A stretch of DNA of 64,000 nt from Streptomyces sp. ICC1 (GTDB lineage: Bacteria > Actinomycetota > Actinomycetes > Streptomycetales > Streptomycetaceae): NCBI RefSeq assembly GCF_003287935.1, contig NZ_CP030287.1, forward strand, positions 4,368,267 through 4,432,266, read 5' to 3'. Below the pieces are notes generated by a model. The model had not been told where the DNA came from. It saw only the letters and a list, made by a program, of their open reading frames with translations, and searched no databases. Shown here one piece after another: positions 6,266 to 13,936 of this stretch (position 1 is the stretch's first letter; every line of letters starts with the position of its first letter). Both the position numbers and the translations under genes were made by a program.

Positions 6266-6949
6266 TCAGTCCTGGTAGAGGACCTGTGTGTTCCTCGGTC
6301 CCGAGTACCCGCCCTCCGAGTCGGAGTCCGGGTCGCCGAATATGACGCCCACGACGATGAGCACGATCATCAGGCAGCTGATCGCGATGCCGACCGCGCC
6401 GGTGATGATGCCGGCCAGCGCCATGCCGCCGTTGTCCGCCTCGCCGCGCTTGGCCTTGCCCCGGCCGAGCACGCCGAAGATGACGGCGGGTACGCCGAAC
6501 AGCAGGCCCAGGTAGCAGGTGACCACGGCGATGATCCCGAGCACGAGCGCCGTGACGCCGAAGCCGTTGCTCCGCTGCGGGTAGGCCGGGAATCCGCCCT
6601 GCCCCGGGTATCCGGGGTAGCCCTGGTACCCGCCGTACGGAGCCTGCGGGGCAGCCGGCTGGCCCGGGTAGCCGTACGGGGTCTGCGGCGCGGCCGGCGG
6701 GGCCGGGTAGCCGTACCCGGCCGGATCCGGCTGCGCCGGATACCCGTAGGCGGGCGTCGGCCCCGGCTGGGACGCGGGCACGGGCGCCTGCCCGGCCGGC
6801 GGCGCACCCGGCGGCATGCCGGCGCCGGGCATGCCCGCGACGGTCTGCTGGTCGTGGACCCCCGGCACGCCCTGCTGCTTCCCCAGGTCGACGGCGGGCC
6901 TCTCGGGCGGCGCCCAGGGGTCTCGCGGCTCAGGGCTCTGATCGGTCAT
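6266..6949 (-). CDS. DUF4190 membrane protein with Pro/Gly/Tyr-rich N-terminus
   Basis: 227 residues. The first 125 or so are low-complexity, rich in P, G, Y and Q, with repeated GYP and PYGYPG units. Two hydrophobic segments follow (GVTALVLGIIAVVTCYLGLL, about residues 129-148, and a second around 180-205), with the basic loop GRGKAKRGEADNGGMA between them, the typical DUF4190 arrangement. The C-terminus is short and acidic (DPDSDSEGG). Such proteins are common single-gene membrane proteins in streptomycetes with no known function. Start ATG 6949. It is transcribed divergently from the deaminase at 7058. Confidence 0.85.
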   Translation of the reverse strand: MTDQSPEPRDPWAPPERPAVDLGKQQGVPGVHDQQTVAGMPGAGMPPGAPPAGQAPVPASQPGPTPAYGYPAQPDPAGYGYPAPPAAPQTPYGYPGQPAAPQAPYGGYQGYPGYPGQGGFPAYPQRSNGFGVTALVLGIIAVVTCYLGLLFGVPAVIFGVLGRGKAKRGEADNGGMALAGIITGAVGIAISCLMIVLIVVGVIFGDPDSDSEGGYSGPRNTQVLYQD

Positions 6950-7057
6950 ACGGCGCCCCCCTCTCGTACAGCCATGCTAAGCGCTGCCTGCGACAGTCCG
7001 GGGCCTGCCTACGATGAAGGCGATCCGTCCGCACCGCGTCCCTCCGGAGGCACCCTC

Positions 7058-8083
7058 ATGCCCGACCTGCACCCCTTCATCGCGGGGCTGCCCAAGGCCG
7101 AACTGCACGTCCACCACGTCGGCTCGGCTTCCCCGCGCATCGTGGCCGAACTCGCCTCCCGGCACCCCGACTCCAAGGTGCCCACCGATCCCGAGGCCCT
7201 CGCCGACTACTTCACCTTCACCGACTTCGCGCACTTCATCGAGGTCTACCTGTCGGTCGTCGACCTCGTCCGCACCCCCGCCGACGTACGCGACCTCACC
7301 TTCGAGGTCGCCCGCGACATGGCCCGGCAGAACATCCGCTACGCCGAGCTCACCATCACCCCGTACTCCTCCACCCGCCGCGGCATCGAGGAGAAGGCCT
7401 TCATGGAGGCCATCGAGGACGCCCGCAAGGCCGCCGAGAGCGAGCTCGGCGTCATCCTGCGCTGGTGCTTCGACATCCCCGGCGAAGCCGGTCTGGAGGC
7501 CGCCGCCGAGACCACCCGCCTCGCCGTCGACCTGCGCCCCGAAGGGCTCGTCTCCTTCGGCCTGGGCGGACCCGAGATCGGCGTGCCGCGCCCGCAGTTC
7601 AAGCCGTACTTCGACGCCGCCCGCGCCGCCGGCCTGCACAGCGTGCCGCACGCCGGTGAGACCACCGGCCCGGAGACCGTCTGGGACGCCATCCGCGAGT
7701 TGGGCGCCGAGCGCATCGGCCACGGCACCAGCTCCGTCCGTGATCCGGAGCTGCTCGCCTACCTCGCCGAGCACCGCATCGCGCTGGAGGTCTGCCCGAC
7801 CTCCAACATCGCCACCCGCGCGGTCACCGACCTCGACCTCCACCCGGTCAAGGAGATGGTCGCGGCCGGCGTGCTCGTCACCATCAACAGCGACGACCCG
7901 CCGATGTTCGGCTCCGACCTGAACAACGAGTACGCGGTGGCCGCCCGGCTGCTGGACCTGGACGAGCGGGGCCTGGCCCAGCTCGCGAAGAACGCCGTCG
8001 AGGCCTCCTTCCTGGACCCGGCCGGCAAGGCGGAGCTCAGCGCCGAGATCGACACGTACACCTCCGCCTGGCTGGCCTCCTGA
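7058..8083 (+). CDS. Adenosine deaminase family hydrolase
   Basis: 341 residues, a metal-dependent amidohydrolase TIM barrel. The metal-binding HxH lies in ELHVHHVGS (about residues 14-22). HAGE (about 199-202), RIGHG (about 223-227) and the NSDDPPMF motif carrying the catalytic and metal aspartates are all present. Classical adenosine deaminases read HLHLDGS at the first motif. The HHVGSASP variant here recalls paralogues acting on other 6-aminopurine nucleosides, such as 6-aminodeoxyfutalosine in menaquinone synthesis, so the substrate is open. Start ATG 7058 is set by GGAGG at 7046-7050. The open frame reaches back to 6221, but that part overlaps the divergent gene and is not coding. Confidence 0.88.
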   Translation: MPDLHPFIAGLPKAELHVHHVGSASPRIVAELASRHPDSKVPTDPEALADYFTFTDFAHFIEVYLSVVDLVRTPADVRDLTFEVARDMARQNIRYAELTITPYSSTRRGIEEKAFMEAIEDARKAAESELGVILRWCFDIPGEAGLEAAAETTRLAVDLRPEGLVSFGLGGPEIGVPRPQFKPYFDAARAAGLHSVPHAGETTGPETVWDAIRELGAERIGHGTSSVRDPELLAYLAEHRIALEVCPTSNIATRAVTDLDLHPVKEMVAAGVLVTINSDDPPMFGSDLNNEYAVAARLLDLDERGLAQLAKNAVEASFLDPAGKAELSAEIDTYTSAWLAS

Positions 8084-8104
8084 CGCCTGCGCAGAATGGG
8101 GTGC

Positions 8105-8794
8105 ATGCGCACCCTGACTGCCGTAGGCCACCGCGGGGATCCCTACCGCGTCCGCGAGAACACCCTCGCCTCGATCCGCTCCGCCTTCGACCGCGGGGCG
8201 GACGCGGTCGAGATCGACGTGCGACTGACCCGCGACGGGGTCCCCGTGCTGCTCCACGACGAGAAGCTCCAGCGGCTGTGGGGCCACGACGTGCGGCTCG
8301 ACGCCGTCACGGCCCCGCAGCTGCGGGAGTTGGCGGGCGGCGGGGTTCCGACCCTGCGCGAGGCCCTGATGGCGGCCGGCCCGGGCCGGGTCATGGTCGA
8401 TCTGCCCGGCGCGACGGCCGAGACCGTGCGCACCGTCGTCGGACAGGTCCGCGAGTGCGGGGCGCGCGACCGCACGTACTACTGCGCGGGGCCGGACACC
8501 ATGCTGGCCGTGCGCGCCGCCGACCCCGGCGCCGAGATCGCGCTGACCTGGACCACGCTGGCGCCGCCGCGCCGGGTGCTGATCGACGCGGTGGCCCCGA
8601 GCTGGCTCAACTACCGTTTCGGGCTGGTCGGCCGGGAGCTGGTGGACGCCGTGCACCGGGACGGCCTGCTGGTGTCGGCCTGGACCCCGGACACCAAGCG
8701 GTCGATGCGCGCGCTGGTCGCGGCCGGCGTCGACTCGATCACGACGAACCGGGTGGACGTGCTGACGGCGGTGCGGGCCGGGTTCGGCCGGTGA
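8105..8794 (+). CDS. Glycerophosphodiester phosphodiesterase family protein
   Basis: About 229 residues, a single GDPD TIM-barrel domain that hydrolyses glycerophosphodiesters to glycerol-3-phosphate and an alcohol. The family motifs HRG...REN (about residues 7-17), EIDVRLTRDG and the catalytic-acid region LLHDEKL are present, and the C-terminal SAWTPD and GVDSITTNR segments match the family. There is no signal peptide, so it is cytoplasmic. An in-frame ATG at 8096 could also be the start; neither has a convincing ribosome-binding site. Its stop overlaps the GTG start of the histidine kinase (GTGA at 8791-8794), so the three genes 8105-10694 are probably cotranscribed. Confidence 0.88.
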   Translation: MRTLTAVGHRGDPYRVRENTLASIRSAFDRGADAVEIDVRLTRDGVPVLLHDEKLQRLWGHDVRLDAVTAPQLRELAGGGVPTLREALMAAGPGRVMVDLPGATAETVRTVVGQVRECGARDRTYYCAGPDTMLAVRAADPGAEIALTWTTLAPPRRVLIDAVAPSWLNYRFGLVGRELVDAVHRDGLLVSAWTPDTKRSMRALVAAGVDSITTNRVDVLTAVRAGFGR

Positions 8795-9987
8795 CGCGCG
8801 CCTGGGGGGAACTCGGCGCGCGGATCCGGCGGACCGATCCGCGCCGGCAGGACCTGGGGCTGACGCTGCTGGTGCAACTGGCCGTCACCATGCCGTTCGT
8901 GGTCCCCCGGTCGGACGACGTGCCGCCCGCGGACTGGGCCTCGTACGCGATGACCTCGCTCGGCGTGCTTCCGCTGGTCTGGCGGCGGCGGGCTCCGGTG
9001 GCGGTGCTGGTCGCGATCCTGTTGGCGGGCGGCGCGTACAAGCTGGCGATCGACGGTCCGGGGCAGCCGCTTCCGTACGCGGGCCTGCTCGCCCTCTACA
9101 CGATCGCCCTGCAGTGCACGGCCCGCGTCCGCCTCGCGGTGGGCGCGCTCACGGTCCTCACGGTCGCCGTGTCGGTGGGCTGGAACACCGGGACCGCGCG
9201 CGAACTGCTCTTCACGCTCTTCGTGTCGGGCGCCGCCTACGCGCTGGGCCGGCTCCAGCACACGCGTCAGGCCTACCTGAGCGCGGTGGAGGACCGGGCG
9301 GCACAGCTGGAGCGGGCCAACCGGATCGAGGCGGAGCAGGCCGCCGCCCGCGAACGGGCCCGGATCGCCCGGGAGATGCACGACATCCTCTCGCACGCGG
9401 TCAGCATCATGATCGTGCAGGCGGAGGCCGGTCCGGTGGCGGTTCGCCGGGCCCCGGAGCGGGCCGAGGCCGCCTTCGACGCCATCGCGGACGCGGGCCG
9501 GGAGGCGATGACGCAGCTGCGCGGCATGCTGGGCGTGCTGCGGGAGGACGGTCCGGCGCCGCGCGAGCCCCAGCCGGGGGTCGCCGGACTGCCCGCGCTG
9601 CTGGACCGGGTGCGGATGGGCGGCCCGGAGGTCTCGTACGAACAGACCGGCCGGGTGCGGGAGCTGGCCCCGGCGGTGGACACCACCGTGTACCGGATCG
9701 TGCAGGAGGCGCTGACCAACGTGGTCAAGCACGCGGAGGCCGGGCGGGTGGCGGTACGCCTCCACCACGCGCCCCGGGAACTGGCGATCACGGTGACGGA
9801 CGACGGTCGGGGTCCCGCGCCGGGCGGCTCGGGCGGGCACGGCGCGCGGGGCGGCCACGGGCTGATCGGCGTACGGGAGCGGGCCGCGGCCCACGGGGGC
9901 ACGGCGGAGTCCGGGCCCGGGCCCGGCGGGCGGGGCTTCTCGCTGCGGGTGGTGCTTGTAACCTCGCCGCTGGAGGTGTGGAATTGA
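8791..9987 (+). CDS. NarL-type sensor histidine kinase
   Basis: About 398 residues. The N-terminal half has several membrane segments (about residues 20-160, including LGLTLLVQLAVTMPFVV and AVGALTVLTVAVSVGW). A short coiled linker follows, then a HisKA_3 dimerisation domain with the phospho-acceptor histidine in REMHDILSHAVS (about residue 200), and a HATPase domain (VQEALTNVVKHA, DDGRG, GHGLIGVRER). There is no obvious extracellular sensor domain, so it probably senses a membrane signal, like LiaS/DesK-type kinases. Start GTG 8791 overlaps the upstream stop. Its own stop overlaps the TTG start of the response regulator at 9984, so the pair is translationally coupled. Confidence 0.93.
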   Translation: MTRAWGELGARIRRTDPRRQDLGLTLLVQLAVTMPFVVPRSDDVPPADWASYAMTSLGVLPLVWRRRAPVAVLVAILLAGGAYKLAIDGPGQPLPYAGLLALYTIALQCTARVRLAVGALTVLTVAVSVGWNTGTARELLFTLFVSGAAYALGRLQHTRQAYLSAVEDRAAQLERANRIEAEQAAARERARIAREMHDILSHAVSIMIVQAEAGPVAVRRAPERAEAAFDAIADAGREAMTQLRGMLGVLREDGPAPREPQPGVAGLPALLDRVRMGGPEVSYEQTGRVRELAPAVDTTVYRIVQEALTNVVKHAEAGRVAVRLHHAPRELAITVTDDGRGPAPGGSGGHGARGGHGLIGVRERAAAHGGTAESGPGPGGRGFSLRVVLVTSPLEVWN

Positions 9988-10694
9988 CGATCCGTGTGGT
10001 GGTGGCCGATGACCAGGAGCTGGTGCGCAGCGGCTTCGCGATGATCCTCGACGTCCAGGACGACATCGAGGTGGTGGCGGAGGTCGGGGACGGCGCGGCC
10101 GCCGTGGAGGCGGTCAGCTCGCTGCGGCCCGACGTGGTGCTGCTGGACGTGCGGATGCCGGTGCTCGACGGGATCGCGGCGTGCCGGACCATCACGGCGC
10201 AGAGTGCGTGCCGCACGGTGATGCTGACGACCTTCGACTCGGACGAGTACGTGTACGAGGCGCTGCACGCGGGGGCGAGCGGTTTCCTGCTGAAGGACGT
10301 GCGGCGGGACGACCTGGTGCACGCGGTACGGGTGGTGGCGGCGGGCGAGTCGCTGCTGGCGCCCTCGGTGGCGCGGCGGCTGATCGAGGAGTACACGGCG
10401 GCGACGGCCCGGTCGGCGGGGGCGGCCGCGGGGGCGGCGCTGTCCGCCGAGCGGCTGGCGGTGCTGACGGCCCGGGAGCGGGAGACGCTGCTGCACCTGG
10501 GGCGGGGGCTGTCGAACGCGGAGATCGCGGTGGCGCTGACGGTGAGCGAGCACACGGTGAAATCGCATGTGGGCAACGTGCTGTCGAAGCTGGGGCTGCG
10601 GGACCGGATCCAGGCGGTGATCTGCGCGTACGAGACGGGGCTGATCGCGGCCGGCGCGGTGTCCGGCTCTGGGGTATCTCCCTCTGGGGAGTGA
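9984..10694 (+). CDS. NarL/LuxR-family response regulator
   Basis: 236 residues. The receiver domain (about 1-120) has the acidic pocket VVADDQE, the phospho-acceptor aspartate in VVLLDVRMP and the conserved lysine in LLKDV. The C-terminal LuxR-type helix-turn-helix reads LTARERETLLHLGRGLSN and VSEHTVKSHVGNVL. Start TTG 9984 overlaps the kinase stop (TTGA), with GGAGGT at 9972-9977 as ribosome-binding site. An unusual alanine-rich linker (around TARSAGAAAGAALSAERL) joins the two domains. It is the partner of the upstream kinase. Targets are unknown. Confidence 0.93.
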   Translation: MTIRVVVADDQELVRSGFAMILDVQDDIEVVAEVGDGAAAVEAVSSLRPDVVLLDVRMPVLDGIAACRTITAQSACRTVMLTTFDSDEYVYEALHAGASGFLLKDVRRDDLVHAVRVVAAGESLLAPSVARRLIEEYTAATARSAGAAAGAALSAERLAVLTARERETLLHLGRGLSNAEIAVALTVSEHTVKSHVGNVLSKLGLRDRIQAVICAYETGLIAAGAVSGSGVSPSGE

Positions 10695-10698
10695 GGTG

Positions 10699-10718
10699 GC
10701 GGGGGTCTCCTCCCCCGC
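10699..10718 (+). terminator. Hairpin terminator after the NarL-type operon
   Basis: GCGGGGG (10699-10705) and CCCCCGC (10712-10718) form a 7-bp GC-only stem with a 6-nt loop just after the response-regulator stop codon. Confidence 0.6.
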
Positions 10719-10838
10719 GGTGGTGAGTTGTCGTACCGGTGAAAACCCCTCTCGGTGGTGATCCGCAACCACCGCTCTGACCTGGAGCATTGAGGTCATC
10801 GGGGCGGCACCGCCCCGCGGATCTCACAGGGGGAAACC

Positions 10839-12053
10839 ATGAACGCGACCACGCGCACGCTGCTCGCCGCCGCTCTGGTCCTGGGCGTCGCGGCCGGACC
10901 GGCCGTCGCGCACGCCGCTCCGGCGCCGGCCTCGGCATCGGCCTCGGCGCCGGTCTCGGCCTCGCCCTCGGCGCTGTTCTCGACACCGCCCGATGCGGCG
11001 GCTCTGGAGCGGGCGATCGCCGGCCTCGGCGCCGACCACAAGTACGCCACGGCCGCGTCGGTCCGGGTGAGCGGTCCGAGCGGCAGCTGGCGGGGCAGCT
11101 CGGGCGTCTCGGACGTCCGCACGGGGGCGGCGGCGATCGCCGACGGCCGCTTCCGGGCCGGTTCGGTGACGAAGACCTTCACGGCGGCGGTGGTGCTTCA
11201 GCTGGCCGCGGAGCGCAGGGTCGATCTCGACAGGCCGGTCCAGGAGTACCTGCCGGGCACCTTCCCCGAGAACTTCGAGCCGATCTCGGTGCGGCAGCTG
11301 CTGAACTACACGAGCGGCATCCGCGCCGCCGACGGTCCCGGCGATTCCTTCTCCGCCCAGTGGGAGCACCGCTTCGACGTGACCGACCCGCACGCGCAGA
11401 TCGCGAACGCCCTGGCGAAGGGGCCGGAGAGCGCTCCCGGCGCGTTCCAGCACTACCAGAACATCAATTACACGCTGCTGGGCGTCCTGATCGAGAAGGT
11501 GACGGGCTCGACGTACGAGAAGGCGGTCGAGAAGCGGATCCTGAAGCCGCTGGGCCTGCGCCAGACCTCCCTCCCGGGCCGGACGCAGACGCGGATCCCC
11601 GGCCGGCACAACCTCGGCTACCAGGCGGTGCCGCTGCCGGGCGGGGGTAGCGAACTGCGCGACGTCAGCGTGTGGAACGTGTCCGACCGATGGGCCGCGG
11701 GGGACCTCATCTCCTCGACGGCGGACCTGGAGCGGTTCACGCGGGCGCTGTTCGCCGGGCGGATCGTGCCCCGGCCCCAGCTGGAGGAGATGTTCACCGT
11801 CCCCGAGGGGGCCCTGGAGTTCGGGTCCGCCACGACGCCCGCCTCGCGGACGGCGGGGATGCAGCGGCTGGTCCTCCCGGACGGCACCGTGGTCTACGGC
11901 AAGACCGGTGCCCGCCCCGGCTACAGCACCGGGATCGGCGGCGCGGGGGACGGGTCGCGGATCGTGGTCTTCACGGTCAACTCCAAGGACGCCAAGAGCG
12001 AGGACCCGAGCCCGGTGACCGGGGCGATAGTCGCCGCGTCCATGGCTAGGTAG
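10839..12053 (+). CDS. Secreted serine hydrolase of the beta-lactamase / D-Ala-D-Ala carboxypeptidase family
   Basis: 404 residues. An N-terminal signal peptide (about residues 1-27, ending AHA-AP) is followed by an Ala/Ser/Pro-rich linker and a class C-type serine hydrolase domain. The active-site SxxK is SVTK (about residues 109-112), the YxN-like motif is in QNINYTLLGV, and the third motif is the KTG in VVYGKTGARPGY. Family members are DD-carboxypeptidases, esterases or D-stereospecific peptidases, so substrate cannot be fixed. The ribosome-binding site is AGGGGG near 10829. A small GC hairpin (10801-10816) sits in the leader. The 3' end overlaps the convergent gene at 12046 by 8 bp. Confidence 0.9.
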   Translation: MNATTRTLLAAALVLGVAAGPAVAHAAPAPASASASAPVSASPSALFSTPPDAAALERAIAGLGADHKYATAASVRVSGPSGSWRGSSGVSDVRTGAAAIADGRFRAGSVTKTFTAAVVLQLAAERRVDLDRPVQEYLPGTFPENFEPISVRQLLNYTSGIRAADGPGDSFSAQWEHRFDVTDPHAQIANALAKGPESAPGAFQHYQNINYTLLGVLIEKVTGSTYEKAVEKRILKPLGLRQTSLPGRTQTRIPGRHNLGYQAVPLPGGGSELRDVSVWNVSDRWAAGDLISSTADLERFTRALFAGRIVPRPQLEEMFTVPEGALEFGSATTPASRTAGMQRLVLPDGTVVYGKTGARPGYSTGIGGAGDGSRIVVFTVNSKDAKSEDPSPVTGAIVAASMAR

Positions 12054-12588
12054 CCGGGGCGGGCACGGGCATCCTCTCGGGCACAGGCTCGGGCATGGCC
12101 TCCAGGCGCTTGATCATGCGGCGCAGGACCAGCAGGGGGACCACCCCGAAGACGCCGAACGACATGTCGATCAGCGACCAATAGAAGGGGATGCCCCGGA
12201 TGGGCCCGCAGATCAGGGCCAGCGGGATGATGCCGGCGCAGGCGATCATGCCGGCGTCGACGATCCAGATGTTGCGGACGGGGTCGCGGTGGACCCCGTA
12301 GAAGAACACGGCGATCACCAGGTGGGCGAAGGCCAGCCAGTCGGTGCCGTAGAGGAGGAAGGGGTATGCGGAGTCCGCCTGGTCCAGTCCGTCGCCGACC
12401 CGGCGCAGCCACTCGTTGTCCAGCAGGGCATTGGCCCAGCGGAGTTCGCTGACCAGGGGGAAGGCCGTGAGTCCACTGAGTACGAGGCAGACGAGGAACA
12501 GGGTCAACCAGGCACGGATCCGCCGCTGAAGGGCGCTTCTCTCGCTCATGGAAGGAAGACTATCCAGTTTTCTGAACACGTTCAGCAC
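12046..12588 (-). CDS. Small multi-pass membrane protein of unknown function
   Basis: Up to 180 residues with about four predicted membrane segments: ...LTLFLVCLVLSGLTAF (about 29-46), WLAFAHLVIAVFFYGV, AGMIACAGIIPLALICG and MSFGVFGVVPLLVLRR. The C-terminal tail is rich in P, E and M. The family was not recognised. Possible starts are GTG 12588, GTG 12579 and ATG 12549. GGGAAA upstream of 12588 sits best for GTG 12579. The start region lies inside one of two near-identical 14-bp palindromes (12572-12607), so expression is probably controlled by a repressor that occludes initiation. Confidence 0.75.
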   Translation of the reverse strand: MLNVFRKLDSLPSMSERSALQRRIRAWLTLFLVCLVLSGLTAFPLVSELRWANALLDNEWLRRVGDGLDQADSAYPFLLYGTDWLAFAHLVIAVFFYGVHRDPVRNIWIVDAGMIACAGIIPLALICGPIRGIPFYWSLIDMSFGVFGVVPLLVLRRMIKRLEAMPEPVPERMPVPAPAT

Positions 12589-12607
12589 TTTCCCTGAACA
12601 TGTTCAG
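12572..12607. promoter_or_regulatory. Paired palindromic operator, CTGAACAnGTTCAG twice
   Basis: CTGAACACGTTCAG (12572-12585) and CTGAACATGTTCAG (12594-12607) are near-identical. The second is a perfect palindrome. Centres are 22 bp apart, two helical turns, as expected for two dimers on one DNA face. They overlap the 5' end of the membrane protein gene at 12588 and lie downstream of the binding-protein gene stop (12654). The cognate regulator is not evident in this window. Confidence 0.65.
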
Positions 12608-12653
12608 TTCCGTGGCCGGACCGTGATCACGACTCCGCGCGGCCCCGCGCGCC

Positions 12654-13832
12654 TCACAGGCCGACGATGGCGTTCCAGCGCTTGGCGAGGGGACCCCGCT
12701 CGGCCGAGGAGATGTCGCGGGACACCACCAGCCGCTTGCGCATCTCCTCGTCGGGGAAGATCAGCGGGTTCTCGGCCAGTTCGGCGGTCTCCCTGTCGTC
12801 GGAGGAGGCCAGGACTTCGCGGGCGGCCGGGACGGGGCAGACGTAGTTGACGGAAGCGGCCAGCTCCGCGGCCACGGCGGGGTCGTAGTAGAAGTCGACC
12901 AGGGCCTCCGCGTTGGCCTTGTGCCGGGCGAGGTTGGGGATGAGCAGGCTCTCCGCCCAGAGCTCGGCACCCTCCTCGGGGATCACGAACTCGATGTCGG
13001 GGTTGTCGGCCTGCAGCTGGATCACGTCTCCGGAGTAGGCCTGGCAGGCCAGGACGTCGCCCTTGCTGAGATCGGAGGTGTAGTCGTTGCCGGTGAAGCG
13101 GCGGATGTGCTTCTTCTTCACCATGCTCTCGACCTGGTCGCACATCCGGTGGAAGTCGGACTCGGTCCACCGGGTCACGTCGACGCCGTTGCCCTGCATC
13201 AGCAGCGAGAAGGACTCGTCGAGGCCGGAGAGGAGCGTGACCTTGCCCGCCAGGTCCGGGTGCCACAGGTCCTTGACCGACTTGATCTCCCGGCCGAGCG
13301 CCTTGCGGTTGTAGGCGATGCCGGTGATCCCCGACTGCCAGGGGACGGTGTGCAGCCGGCCCTCGTCGAAGGCCGGGGAGCGCAGCTGGGGGTCCAGGTA
13401 CTTGGCCACGTTGCCCTGCGCCGAACGGTCCATCTTCTGGGTCCAGCCCAGGTGGACGAAGCGGGCGGCCATCCAGTCGCTGACCACGACCACGTCGTGG
13501 CCGGTCTCCTGGTGGTTCATCAGCGCCGGACTGACCTTGCCGAAGAACTCGTCGTTGTCGTTGATCTCCTCGGAGTACCGGACCTCGATGCCGGTCTTCT
13601 CCGAGAAGGCGTCCAGCGTCGGCCGCCGGGTCTCGTCCTCGTCGTCGGTGTCGATGTAGAGCGGCCAGTTCGAGAAGGAGACGCTCCGGTCCCGGTCGGA
13701 GCGGTCCCGGCCCTCCCGCCGGCCCTCGGGGACGTATGCGGCGGGGACACCACAGCCGGTGAGGGCGGCCAGCAGGCCCGCGGCACCGAGGCCGCGCAGC
13801 GCCGCGCGGCGGGAGAAGGCGAGTTCAGGCAT
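12654..13832 (-). CDS. Spermidine/putrescine-binding lipoprotein (PotD-like), copy 2
   Basis: 392 residues, paralogous to the protein at 468-1718. Start ATG 13832 is supported by GAGG eight bases upstream; an in-frame ATG at 13874 lacks such a site. The N-terminus has paired arginines (FSRRAALRGLG) and a lipobox (LTGC), indicating a Tat-type lipoprotein. It shares with copy 1 the FSNWPLYID start, SDWMAARFVHLGWTQKMD and the RRFTGNDYTSDLSKGD region. It follows an aldehyde dehydrogenase on the same strand but has no ATPase or permease beside it. It probably feeds the transporter encoded around position 1 or a remote one. Confidence 0.9.
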   Translation of the reverse strand: MPELAFSRRAALRGLGAAGLLAALTGCGVPAAYVPEGRREGRDRSDRDRSVSFSNWPLYIDTDDEDETRRPTLDAFSEKTGIEVRYSEEINDNDEFFGKVSPALMNHQETGHDVVVVSDWMAARFVHLGWTQKMDRSAQGNVAKYLDPQLRSPAFDEGRLHTVPWQSGITGIAYNRKALGREIKSVKDLWHPDLAGKVTLLSGLDESFSLLMQGNGVDVTRWTESDFHRMCDQVESMVKKKHIRRFTGNDYTSDLSKGDVLACQAYSGDVIQLQADNPDIEFVIPEEGAELWAESLLIPNLARHKANAEALVDFYYDPAVAAELAASVNYVCPVPAAREVLASSDDRETAELAENPLIFPDEEMRKRLVVSRDISSAERGPLAKRWNAIVGL

Positions 13833-13860
13833 GGGCAAAGCCTCGGGGAACGCGAAGGGG

Positions 13861-13889
13861 CGGGCAATAGACATGTTGTCTACTGCCCG
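13861..13889. promoter_or_regulatory. Intergenic hairpin between aldehyde dehydrogenase and binding-protein genes
   Basis: CGGGCA-A-TAGACA (13861-13873) pairs with TGTCTA-C-TGCCCG (13877-13889), a 12-bp stem with one A/C mismatch and a 3-nt loop. It lies in the 104-bp gap between two genes read on the minus strand, so it may be an attenuator, a processing site setting the ratio of the two mRNAs, or an operator. There is no T-run after it. Confidence 0.5.
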
Positions 13890-13936
13890 CCCCATCAAGG
13901 CCTTGCCCTGATCAGTGCGATCGGCGCCGCGGAAGG

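Noticed and set aside
6221..7057. Long N-terminal extension of the deaminase frame
   Set aside because: It lies antisense to DUF4190, lacks family similarity, and a strong GGAGG site precedes ATG 7058.
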